Positions 4,527 through 11,254 of a DNA stretch of 11,254 nt are shown here, piece by piece. The position numbers were made by a program, and so were the translations under genes. Location of the stretch: positions 1-11,254 of the forward strand of contig JAERMN010000053.1 in the NCBI GenBank assembly GCA_016844625.1, in the 5' to 3' direction. Position 1 is the stretch's first letter, and the number at the start of each line of letters is the position of its first letter. The notes beneath the pieces were generated by a model that saw only the letters and a program-made list of their open reading frames with translations, did no database searches and was not told the DNA's origin. The DNA comes from Deltaproteobacteria bacterium (lineage in GTDB: Bacteria > Desulfobacterota > Binatia > UBA9968).

Positions 4527-6751
4527 CAATGCGTGCCGAGTTTGGAAAATTCGCGGAAGGTGTTGGCGAAGGAGGTGGTCAAGACAAAATCCCGCGCCAT
4601 GGCTCGGCTCAAGCGCAACGGGCGAATCGCCCATAATTTGAACTGCCGCAAGTTGCTGATACTTTCGCTCCAGATGCGCTGCAGCTCTTGGCGCGAATAG
4701 ACCACGCGGTCGTTGATCGCGTCGTATTTGATCAGGCTTAGCTGCGCTTTCGACGGCAGCGAGTCGCGCAAACGCTGATAGCTGTCCTGCCACTCATGGA
4801 TGCGGTCGCTGAAACGGATATTATTCTGAATCTGCTGCATCTCGTCGAGCCACTTGCGCGCGGTTTCGGACTCGACCAGACGGAGTTCTTGGATGCTCTG
4901 GCGTAGATGCTCCCATTGCTTCAAGAAGCGATTCAAATCGCTGCGGCTGTAAAGAATCCGAGACGACAGGTCATCGAGCGGCGCGAGCAAATTCTTGACT
5001 CGTTCGGGCAGGGTGTCTTTGGCGTTATTATAGAGGTTCTGAATCTCGCCGATGCGCAAAGCCTGCCAGATGCCGGATTGAGTCTTTTGGATTTGTTCCA
5101 GCCAGCGTTCTTCGGTCTCGCTTTTCTTGCGGGTTTGCAGCCAGACCTCTTCCATCTCTTTTAAAAACTTGGCCCAGCTGATCAACAGCCCGGTGATCTC
5201 CTTGGCGCGCTTCCAGTAATGCACCGGGATCGATTCGACAGCATAGCCCGCCCGGCGCGTCTTGCGATCTTTCAGGCGGAAGAAGCCGGCGACCATGGGG
5301 TGCTGTTTTTCGATCAGCGCGGCGTTCTTGTACCAGAAAAAGATCGCCATCAGATTCCAGTAATTGTACGGATGGTCGGTCCATTTGGACAGCGACTTGA
5401 TCATGTTCTCTTTGCTGTAAAAGGTTTTCCAGGCTTCCTCATAGGCCTCGGTCCACTCCTCCGCCGTCATCAACGGATGCTTGATGGTCGCGTGGAAAGA
5501 ATCGCGCTTGTTAAAATCCGGGTCCATCCAGTCACCGCGCTTTTTCATCTCGCGGTGATCGTGCGAGCCGGGGAGCGGCGTAAGCATGAAAAAGGACGCC
5601 TGATCGGGGCCGACTTCGTCTTTGAGAAAACGCATGTCTTCAGCGACCTGTTCTTTGGAGTCCCAGGGCAGGCCGATGATATAGCCAGCGTGCACCAACA
5701 CGCCGGCGTCGTGCCACTCTTTGATGATGCCGCGGTATTCTTCCACCTTGTTTTGCTTCTTGTCTTCGGCCGCCAGGTTTTGCGGGTTGACGCTCTCCAT
5801 GCCGATGAAGACTTGGGTGCAGCCGGCTTTGGCCGCCAAGGCGACAAAGTCCTTGGGCTTGCGCGCTAGGTCGACCTGCATCATGAATGTGACGCCCAGG
5901 CCTTCTTCGCGCAGCTTGATGATTTCTTCAAAAGTTTCACGCCAGAGTTTCTTGCGCGCAAAGTTATCGTCGGTAAAGAAGTAAAAGGACAAGCCATTGT
6001 CAAAGTAATTGCGCCGCATCATGGCGGCGATGCTCTCGGGGCTGCGCTCGCGCATCTTGCGCCCTTGAACGTTGATAATCGTGCAGAAGCTGCAAGAAAA
6101 CGGACAGCCGCGGGAAGTGTCCGCGGTGGCGAAGCTCGGATAGGCAAAGTGTTCCATGGTTTTCGAGCTAGCTCTGGGCAGCGGCGCCGCGCCGATATCG
6201 ACCAAGTTTTGCAGATCCTGGGCGAAGCTATAGAGCGGCTTTAATTGGCCATGGAGATAATCGGCGAGTATGCCTTCCCACTTGCCTTCGACTTCGCCGG
6301 AAACCACGCAGATGCCTTGGCGAAACAGTTCCTGGATGTCGGGCTCTTCGAGGCCGAGCATGTTGATCGTGCCGCTGGTGTGAAAACCGCCGATGATGAC
6401 GGTGATGTTTTCGGTCTTGAACTGTCGCGCCATATCGAGGGCACGGGGAAACTGATTGGTCTGTACACCGACTAAACAAACCAACAGCTTGGTGTCGGGT
6501 GGTTTACTCCAGCGAATGATTTGGTTGACTGGGACTTTCTCGGCAGTCTCGTCGAAGGTGGTGACTTCGATTGGCAGGGCGCCGAACACGCGCCGCTCTC
6601 TGATATCTTCGGTGAGGCCATGCAACACGTTGAGCGTATTGCTCGGCAGCACGCCCTTCCAGAATCGAATCAAGTAGCCGTCGTCGTCGTACTTTGACGG
6701 CTTGATCAATACAATATGGAGTTTATCGATTTGCTCTAGCGTCGCTCCCAT
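4526..6751 (-). CDS. B12-binding domain radical SAM protein with repeated helical C-terminal extension
   Basis: 741 residues. Seen: an N-terminal cobalamin-binding-like Rossmann region at about 10-190, with KLLVCLVGVQTNQFPRAL and VIIGGFHTSG (118-127) but no DxHxxG lower-axial histidine motif; then a radical SAM core with SRGCPFSCSFC, the 4Fe-4S ligands being Cys216, Cys220 and Cys223. Core features are FFTDDNF (258-264), QVDLARKP, VFIGMESVN and GYIIGLPWDS (356-365). After LTPLPGS (390-396) comes a family-like tail to about 515, then a helical extension (520-741) with two ~80-residue repeats at 529-608 and 609-692. This class does methylations and other radical chemistry, often on lipids or secondary metabolites in the cytoplasm; the substrate here is unknown. 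Start ATG 6751-6749 has GGAGGG five bases upstream. It is divergent from ftsE. The family call is firm, the function open. Confidence 0.9.
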   Translation of the reverse strand: MGATLEQIDKLHIVLIKPSKYDDDGYLIRFWKGVLPSNTLNVLHGLTEDIRERRVFGALPIEVTTFDETAEKVPVNQIIRWSKPPDTKLLVCLVGVQTNQFPRALDMARQFKTENITVIIGGFHTSGTINMLGLEEPDIQELFRQGICVVSGEVEGKWEGILADYLHGQLKPLYSFAQDLQNLVDIGAAPLPRASSKTMEHFAYPSFATADTSRGCPFSCSFCTIINVQGRKMRERSPESIAAMMRRNYFDNGLSFYFFTDDNFARKKLWRETFEEIIKLREEGLGVTFMMQVDLARKPKDFVALAAKAGCTQVFIGMESVNPQNLAAEDKKQNKVEEYRGIIKEWHDAGVLVHAGYIIGLPWDSKEQVAEDMRFLKDEVGPDQASFFMLTPLPGSHDHREMKKRGDWMDPDFNKRDSFHATIKHPLMTAEEWTEAYEEAWKTFYSKENMIKSLSKWTDHPYNYWNLMAIFFWYKNAALIEKQHPMVAGFFRLKDRKTRRAGYAVESIPVHYWKRAKEITGLLISWAKFLKEMEEVWLQTRKKSETEERWLEQIQKTQSGIWQALRIGEIQNLYNNAKDTLPERVKNLLAPLDDLSSRILYSRSDLNRFLKQWEHLRQSIQELRLVESETARKWLDEMQQIQNNIRFSDRIHEWQDSYQRLRDSLPSKAQLSLIKYDAINDRVVYSRQELQRIWSESISNLRQFKLWAIRPLRLSRAMARDFVLTTSFANTFREFSKLGTH

Positions 6752-6780
6752 GGCATCCCTCCGCTAGCCTCCGTCCAGGC

Positions 6781-6809
6781 TTGTAAGTCGTGGCACCGTC
6801 TTTTATAAA
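6781..6809 (+). promoter_or_regulatory. Putative sigma70-type promoter for the ftsEX operon
   Basis: TTGTAA (6781-6786) and TATAAA (6804-6809) are separated by exactly 17 bases, giving a predicted start near 6816 and a leader of about 100 nt before ftsE. The leader would include a small hairpin, CGAGC (6817-6821) with GCTCG (6828-6832). Confidence 0.42.
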
Positions 6810-6835
6810 TGAGGTACGAGCTTTCAGGCTCGGCA

Positions 6836-6864
6836 AATTTAACAATCAGGCCTAGGCAAGTCAA
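6836..6864 (-). promoter_or_regulatory. Putative sigma70-type promoter for the radical SAM gene
   Basis: On the minus strand TTGACT (6864-6859) and TAAATT (6841-6836) are separated by exactly 17 bases, five and four of six matches to the consensus. It predicts a start near 6829 and a leader of about 77 nt before ATG 6751. It overlaps the divergent promoter region of ftsE. Confidence 0.45.
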
Positions 6865-6914
6865 GCAAATTTACGAATAAGTTCTGAATCTAACTGCGGA
6901 ATTTTGCAGATGCG

Positions 6915-7604
6915 ATGATTCAACTCGAACATGTTTGGAAAACCTATCCGCCCAACTATCGCGCCCTTCGCGATATCAATCTGGAAATTGACCAAGGCGA
7001 GTTCGTTTACCTCGTCGGCGCCAGCGGCGCGGGTAAATCGACATTTTTAAGACTGCTGTTTCGCGCCGAAGAACCGAGTGCGGGAGATATCCGGGTCGAC
7101 GGCCAGAGCCTTGCCAAGCTCAAAAGCCGCGGCGTCGCCGCGCTCAGGCGGAAAATCGGCTTAGTCTTCCAAGAGTTCAAACTTCTAGCCAATCTGACGG
7201 TTGTGGATAACGTCGCTCTAGCGGCGCAAGTGACCGGCGCGTCACAAAAAGAAAGCCGGAGCAAGGCGGTTAATCTGCTCCGTGAGTTAGGACTCAACGA
7301 CCGCCACGATGCCAAGCCTTTGGCGCTTTCAGGCGGCGAGCAGCAGCGCGTCGCGATCGCGCGGGCGCTGATCAACGATCCGATCTTGGTTCTTGCCGAT
7401 GAGCCGACGGGTAATCTCGATGCGGAAGTCGCCGATGAAACGATGCGGCTCTTTGCCAAGATTCGCGCCCAGGGCGCGACGATCATTCTTGCGACCCACG
7501 ATCTTGGACTCGTTAACCGCTACGGCACGCGAGTGATCTCGCTACGGCGCGGCGAGTTGGCCGACGATCTTAGCCGTGGCGAGAGCGGGAGTAGCGCGCA
7601 GTGA
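6915..7604 (+). CDS. ftsE: Cell division ATP-binding protein FtsE
   Basis: 229 residues, the standard FtsE size. All ABC ATPase motifs are present: Walker A GASGAGKST (35-43), Q-loop VFQEF with Gln86, signature LSGGEQQRVAIARAL (138-152), Walker B ILVLADEPTGNLD (157-169) and H-loop ATHD with His195. The opening MIQLEHVWKTYP is characteristic of FtsE. FtsE sits on the cytoplasmic face of the membrane as a dimer bound to FtsX; ATP cycling drives a conformational signal across the membrane rather than transport, gating septal cell-wall hydrolysis. The start ATG 6915 has only a weak Shine-Dalgarno (GCAGA). Its stop overlaps the ftsX start by four bases (GTGA), indicating translational coupling. 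The neighbour genes match its role. The identification is firm. Confidence 0.95.
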   Translation: MIQLEHVWKTYPPNYRALRDINLEIDQGEFVYLVGASGAGKSTFLRLLFRAEEPSAGDIRVDGQSLAKLKSRGVAALRRKIGLVFQEFKLLANLTVVDNVALAAQVTGASQKESRSKAVNLLRELGLNDRHDAKPLALSGGEQQRVAIARALINDPILVLADEPTGNLDAEVADETMRLFAKIRAQGATIILATHDLGLVNRYGTRVISLRRGELADDLSRGESGSSAQ

Positions 7605-8524
7605 AACTGTCGCTGCTCGGTTTCGTTTTGCGCCGGGTCGGAAACAGTCTCCACCAGTTACTTTGGAGTCATGTGCTCACGACGGTGACGATGGCGGTGG
7701 CGCTATTCGTCTTTGGCGCGTTTTTGCTGCTGCAAATTAATTTGCAGCAACTACTCAAAGGTTGGGGCGAGCAGATTCAGATAACCGCTTACTTAATTAA
7801 GGAATTGTCCGCCGCAGACGCGGAAAACTTACGCCAGCGCCTAGGGAGCCTACCTGATGTAGCTGCGATACGGTATACCAGTCCGGCGCAGGCTTGGCGC
7901 GATTTTCAAAGCGCTTTGGGGACGCAGTCCGGGTTGCTCGAGGGCTTGCCGCGCGACCTGTTACCGGCCTCTTTCGAAATCACGCTTAAGCCGACTTATC
8001 GCGACGAGCCGGTAGTCGAAGATTTCACCGAGCGTCTCCGCAAAGAAAACGCGATCGCCAGCGTCGAATATCCCAAAGAGTGGGTTCAGCGGTTGAGCTT
8101 GATCGTGCTCGCGGTCCAGTGGGCCAAGTGGATTTTCGGCGGCCTGATGTTTTTGGCGACTTTCATTATCGTCGGCAGCACCGTCAAGCTCGCGCTTGTG
8201 GCGCGCCGCGATGAGTTCGAGATCATGCAGTTGGTCGGCGCCAGCGAAGAGTTGATTCAAGCGCCATTCGTGATCGAGGGCATGATTCAGGGACTTACCG
8301 GCGCCGTACTTTCCGTCGCCGCGCTGTGGGGCGCGTTTGTGCTCGTGCAGGGCGAAATGCCGACACTGGCCGCTTTCCTAGCGCCGCGATCTGCGCCGCA
8401 GTTTTTGGACGAATGGAATATCTTGCTTGTTCTCGCCATCGGCTTGCTATTGGGCGCGGCGGGCAGTTTGTTTTCGCTCAGGAGATTTATCCAGACATGG
8501 AAAGCGTCGGCCAGCGCCAGCTAA
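7601..8524 (+). CDS. ftsX: Cell division transmembrane protein FtsX
   Basis: 307 residues with four predicted transmembrane segments: about 25-46, 170-195, 220-250 and 272-294. A cytoplasmic N-tail begins it (LLGFVLRRVGNSL). The large periplasmic loop between segments 1 and 2 (about 50-165) is the part that binds EnvC or other hydrolase regulators in known FtsX proteins. The family motif ARRDEFEIMQLVGAS (201-215) lies after segment 2, followed by PFVIEGMIQGLTGA. It starts at GTG 7601 inside the end of ftsE and overlaps the next gene by 28 nt. Together with FtsE it should form the transmembrane switch that activates the downstream periplasmic LytM protein. A 22-bp perfect palindrome (7728-7749) lies within the codons of the first membrane segment. 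Confidence 0.94.
   Translation: MKLSLLGFVLRRVGNSLHQLLWSHVLTTVTMAVALFVFGAFLLLQINLQQLLKGWGEQIQITAYLIKELSAADAENLRQRLGSLPDVAAIRYTSPAQAWRDFQSALGTQSGLLEGLPRDLLPASFEITLKPTYRDEPVVEDFTERLRKENAIASVEYPKEWVQRLSLIVLAVQWAKWIFGGLMFLATFIIVGSTVKLALVARRDEFEIMQLVGASEELIQAPFVIEGMIQGLTGAVLSVAALWGAFVLVQGEMPTLAAFLAPRSAPQFLDEWNILLVLAIGLLLGAAGSLFSLRRFIQTWKASASAS
7728..7749. repeat. 22-bp perfect palindrome inside ftsX
   Basis: The half-site TGCTGCAAATT (7728-7738) is followed immediately by its reverse complement (7739-7749), with no spacer. It encodes the end of the first membrane segment of FtsX (LLQINLQQ region). One more pair, G7726 with C7751, continues after a single mismatch. Confidence 0.8.
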
Positions 8525-9651
8525 AGGTAGTCTTAATTCCGTTGCTCGCGTTGCTGCCATGGCTCATGGGCGCGGTGGCGGTCAATCCTGATCTCGAAGG
8601 CATCAGGAAAAAAATTGAGAGCGAAAAAAAAGGCCTATCCGAGCTCAAGGCGAAGGAAGGCTCGGTACGCCGATCGTTGGGCAAGATCGAGAGCGATCTC
8701 AAACAGCGTAGCCGAGAGCTCAAAGCCGCTAACGCCAAGTTGTTATCGCTGGCGCGCGAACTCGAGGACAAGAAAGCTCAAGCGGCACGGCTCGACCGCT
8801 CATTCACCGAGCGTCAGGCGGCGCTGCAAAAACGCGCGCTGGCGCTCTATCGTTGGCAGCGCGGCGGCAGTCTGGTGGCGTTGCTCCACGGCGCCGAGTC
8901 GCTGCGCGATTTAGCGCAGCGCCAGCATTACCTCCAGGTCGCGCTTTCTTTCGATCAAGACTTGCTCGCGCAAATGCGCCAGGAAAGCGAGCGGCAAGCC
9001 GCCGTGCGCCAAGAACTAGCGGACAAGCGCGCCGAGTTAGACAACCAAAAGCAGGTGCTCGGCGCGGCCCAAGAGGCGGTGCGTCACCAGGCGGAGACGA
9101 AAAGAGTTTTGCTCGCCAGCCTGCGCCAGGAAAAAGCAGTGCGCCAGCGCACGCTCGGCGATATGGAAGCGGCGGCGCAGCGTTTAGCGCGTATGCTCGA
9201 CGATCTGTCGCGCCGTGCTGTGGTGAACCCGAGCGATCAACCGCCGCCTGCGACGACTGGACGCGGGCTTGACGTGGAGCGGGGCCGGCTCGAATGGCCG
9301 GTCAGAGGCGGAGTGAGCGCGCCGTTCGGCAAATTCAAACATCCCGAGTTCGCCGCCGAAATCATTCGCAAGGGTATCGATATCGATGCGCCGGCGGGCG
9401 ACGCGGTCAAGGCGGTCGAGCGCGGCCGGGTCGTCCATGCCGACCGTTTCGCCGGTTACGGCAACATGGTCATCGTCGACCACGGCGAGCGCTTTTACAC
9501 GGTGTACGGCCATCTGGCGCAGATGCTAAAGAAAAAAGGCGATGAGGTGCGTCGTGGCGAGCCGCTGGGGCGGGTCGGCGAGGGCAATGTTTACTTTGAA
9601 ATGCGCAAGGATGGCCGCTCGGTCGACCCGCTCGCCTGGCTTATGAAGTAA
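8497..9651 (+). CDS. envC: EnvC-like periplasmic LytM (M23-fold) amidase activator
   Basis: 384 residues from ATG 8497, which lies in frame with a longer open frame but is preceded by AGGAG (8480-8484) and followed by a signal peptide (LKVVLIPLLALLPWLMGAVAV, ending near residue 29). Next comes a long charged coiled coil (about 30-240), a Pro-rich linker (NPSDQPPPATTG) and a C-terminal LytM domain (about 264-384). The M23 zinc site is degenerate: the HxGxD motif reads RKGID (291-295, His replaced by Arg) and the final HxH-type motif reads NVYFEM (364-369, His replaced by Tyr); YGHL keeps His339. This pattern matches EnvC, which does not cut peptidoglycan but activates amidases when engaged by FtsEX. 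Coding overlap with ftsX (28 nt) supports that partnership. Orthology to E. coli EnvC is inferred from architecture. Which amidase it controls is not in the window. Confidence 0.85.
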   Translation: MESVGQRQLKVVLIPLLALLPWLMGAVAVNPDLEGIRKKIESEKKGLSELKAKEGSVRRSLGKIESDLKQRSRELKAANAKLLSLARELEDKKAQAARLDRSFTERQAALQKRALALYRWQRGGSLVALLHGAESLRDLAQRQHYLQVALSFDQDLLAQMRQESERQAAVRQELADKRAELDNQKQVLGAAQEAVRHQAETKRVLLASLRQEKAVRQRTLGDMEAAAQRLARMLDDLSRRAVVNPSDQPPPATTGRGLDVERGRLEWPVRGGVSAPFGKFKHPEFAAEIIRKGIDIDAPAGDAVKAVERGRVVHADRFAGYGNMVIVDHGERFYTVYGHLAQMLKKKGDEVRRGEPLGRVGEGNVYFEMRKDGRSVDPLAWLMK

Positions 9652-9657
9652 TAGCTT

Positions 9658-9686
9658 TTGTTATAGTGTTGGGATAGACTTACAAA
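9658..9686 (+). promoter_or_regulatory. Weak candidate promoter for the S41 protease gene
   Basis: TTGTTA (9658-9663) and TACAAA (9681-9686) are 17 bases apart in the 68-nt gap after the EnvC-like gene, each matching four of six consensus positions. It predicts a start about 27 nt before the protease ATG. The protease may also be cotranscribed from upstream, since no terminator is visible in the gap. Confidence 0.3.
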
Positions 9687-9719
9687 ATCCCTGGTTATTA
9701 GCAACAAAGGAGATACGCA

Positions 9720-11084
9720 ATGCGACTGGTACGTAGACATGGCACACCGTTACTTCTATTGATCGTCGGCTTGGCTTTAGGCGTTTTTCTGTCTGGCCAT
9801 TGGGTGCCGAACGTTGCCGCCGTGGGACGGCAGGATTATGAAAGCCTCGAGGCGTTTAGTAACATTCTTTCGATCGTCAAGAAAAATTACGTCGAGGACA
9901 TCGAGACCAAAACTCTTGTCAATGGCGCGATCAACGGCATGCTCACCTCCCTCGACCCGCATAGCGCCTATCTGACGCCGGAGCTTTACAAAGACTTGCA
10001 GAGCGATACCCAGGGCCGCTTCGGCGGTTTGGGTATAGAGATCACCGTCAAAGGTGGCATCTTAACCGTTGTGTCGCCGATCGAGGATACCCCGGCGGCC
10101 AAGGCCGGCATTAAGCCCGGCGATCAGATTTTTAAGATCGAAGAAGATTTCACCAAAGACATGTCTCTGGTCGACGCCGTCAAAAAAATGCGCGGTCTCA
10201 GAGGCACCAAGATCAATTTGACGATTCGCCGTGAAGGCGCCAACGATTTGTTGGATTTTACCTTGGTGCGCGAAATCATTCGTGTGCAGAGCGTTCGGAG
10301 CCGCACGCTCGAGCCGGGCTATGGTTATGTTCGTCTCGCCCAGTTTCAGGAGCGTAGCGACCGCGACGTCCAGAGAGCGCTGGAAAAGTTGGTGGCGGAA
10401 AAGGGCGCCATGAAAGGGTTAGTGCTCGACCTGCGCAACAATCCCGGCGGTTTGTTGACCCAAGCGGTCAGGGTTTCGGATATGTTTTTGGACTCGGGTC
10501 TGATCGTTTACACCGAGGGCCGCATCGAGGCGCAAAAGCAGAAATATTTTGCCCAGAAAGACGGCACTTGGCAGGACTTTCCGATTGTCGTCCTGGTCAA
10601 TGGCGGTAGCGCCAGCGCCTCAGAGATCGTCGCCGGCGCGTTGCAGGATCATAAGCGTGCGGTGGTGCTCGGCACGAAAACTTTCGGCAAAGGCTCTGTG
10701 CAAACGATCTTGCCGTTGGATGACAATTCGGCGTTGCGCTTGACCACGGCGCGTTATTTTACGCCCAAGGGACGCTCGATTCAGGCTACCGGCATCGTGC
10801 CGGATATCATCGTCGAGGCGGCGGTCGCGGCACCAGAGGGTAAACCCGACGAACGCAAACGGCCGGGGCTCCGCGAGGAGAATCTGCCGGGCCACCTATC
10901 AAACCCGCAGCAGAATTCTAATTCGCAGCAGGAACAGATCGACCGGGAGAATGAAAAGCGGATACCCACCACCGGCCCCACCGGTGATGAAACCATCGAC
11001 AACGATCAGCAACTCAAGCGCGCCCTTGATTTGCTCAAGAGCTCGGATGTCTTCAAGCAGGTGGTGCAGAAAAAGGCTGCGTAA
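9720..11084 (+). CDS. ctpA: S41-family C-terminal processing protease (CtpA-like)
   Basis: 454 residues. Seen: a single N-terminal signal/anchor (about 10-26, LLLLIVGLALGVFL); a helical N-domain with YVEDIETKTLVNGAINGMLTSLD, typical of CtpA; a PDZ domain at about 97-180 (GGLGIEITVKGG, SPIEDTPAAKAGIKPGDQI); and the S41 core with LVLDLRNNPGGLL (234-246). The catalytic dyad is Ser299 in GGSASASEI and Lys324 in TFGKGSVQ, 25 residues apart as usual. The C-terminal tail (from about 366) is polar, rich in Gln, Asn and Pro, and ends with a helical QLKRALDLLKSSDVFKQV. These periplasmic proteases cleave proteins near their C-termini, and in Gram-negatives some degrade cell-wall hydrolases. Linkage to FtsEX/EnvC suggests turnover of a wall enzyme or regulator, which is inference. 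AAAGGAG (9706-9712), seven bases before ATG 9720, is an excellent ribosome binding site. Confidence 0.94.
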   Translation: MRLVRRHGTPLLLLIVGLALGVFLSGHWVPNVAAVGRQDYESLEAFSNILSIVKKNYVEDIETKTLVNGAINGMLTSLDPHSAYLTPELYKDLQSDTQGRFGGLGIEITVKGGILTVVSPIEDTPAAKAGIKPGDQIFKIEEDFTKDMSLVDAVKKMRGLRGTKINLTIRREGANDLLDFTLVREIIRVQSVRSRTLEPGYGYVRLAQFQERSDRDVQRALEKLVAEKGAMKGLVLDLRNNPGGLLTQAVRVSDMFLDSGLIVYTEGRIEAQKQKYFAQKDGTWQDFPIVVLVNGGSASASEIVAGALQDHKRAVVLGTKTFGKGSVQTILPLDDNSALRLTTARYFTPKGRSIQATGIVPDIIVEAAVAAPEGKPDERKRPGLREENLPGHLSNPQQNSNSQQEQIDRENEKRIPTTGPTGDETIDNDQQLKRALDLLKSSDVFKQVVQKKAA

Positions 11085-11118
11085 GTTTTTGCTCACACTC
11101 AGCTCACTACCCAGTTAG

Positions 11119-11152
11119 CAAAAAAAGCCCTCCTTACGGAGGGCTTTTTTTT
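11119..11152 (+). terminator. Rho-independent terminator after the S41 protease
   Basis: AGCCCTCC (11126-11133) pairs with GGAGGGCT (11138-11145) across the tetraloop TTAC. It is preceded by an A run and followed by eight T (11145-11152), so the stem can extend to about 14 bp. It lies 34 nt after the stop codon and is symmetrical enough to work in both directions. Confidence 0.95.
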
Positions 11153-11254
11153 ACGGCGCGAGGCGACGGATAGGGAGCTGGTTAAGAAGTTTTCGCAATT
11201 TGCGCGAATTCTCTCTCTCGCCCGTGTTAAGTTGCCGAATTGGTAGGAAAAGTC

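Noticed and set aside
5219..5869. Plus-strand 216-residue open frame opposite the radical SAM gene
   Set aside because: It lies within a gene with clear radical SAM motifs on the other strand and shows no recognisable domain or ribosome binding site.
8326..8496. Longer N-terminus for the EnvC-like gene, starting inside ftsX
   Set aside because: The extra 57 residues are an antisense-like frame of ftsX with no signal peptide at the front; ATG 8497 has AGGAG upstream and opens directly into a signal sequence.
11153..11254. A tRNA or the start of another gene at the right end
   Set aside because: No cloverleaf, open frame with ribosome binding site, or clear promoter could be made out in these ~100 bases.

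Overview
The window reads as a chromosomal segment of a GC-rich, Gram-negative-type bacterium. The gene order ftsE-ftsX-(EnvC-like M23 protein)-(S41 C-terminal protease) is typical of Deltaproteobacteria/Desulfobacterota-like lineages. The scattered CTTCGTGCCTTCGTGGTG palindrome and the unusual B12-radical SAM gene suggest an uncultured soil or sediment relative. This placement is inference from gene content and style; no marker gene is present.

Left part (1-2351, plus strand): the 3' three quarters of a thiamine-diphosphate enzyme of the acetolactate synthase/benzoylformate decarboxylase superfamily, a 79-nt palindromic repeat, and a SirB1-type transglutaminase-like/TPR protein starting at a TTG codon.

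Middle part (2352-4525): about 2.1 kb with an accessory character. It holds a decayed higBA toxin-antitoxin locus on the minus strand, consisting of a toxin C-terminal remnant and an antitoxin with three in-frame stop codons and no frameshift. It also holds an intact nitronate monooxygenase-like gene. The segment is bounded by two copies of the 3' end of the SirB1 gene: the functional end at 2289-2351 and a remnant at 4441-4503 that merges into a strong hairpin terminator. This looks like a cassette acquired or duplicated at the 3' end of the SirB1 gene.

Right part (4526-11152): a minus-strand B12-binding/radical SAM protein with a long helical C-terminal extension built from two ~80-residue tandem repeats. 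It is divergent from a plus-strand cell-envelope operon: ftsE and ftsX (4-nt overlap), an EnvC-like coiled-coil/LytM activator with degenerate zinc ligands (28-nt overlap with ftsX), and, after a 68-nt gap, a CtpA-type S41 protease. A very strong rho-independent terminator (11119-11152) closes the operon. FtsEX is an ABC-type transmembrane switch that controls periplasmic cell-wall hydrolysis at division. The EnvC-like protein is its likely periplasmic effector, and the protease is a plausible quality-control or turnover partner. The last ~100 bases hold nothing that can be called.
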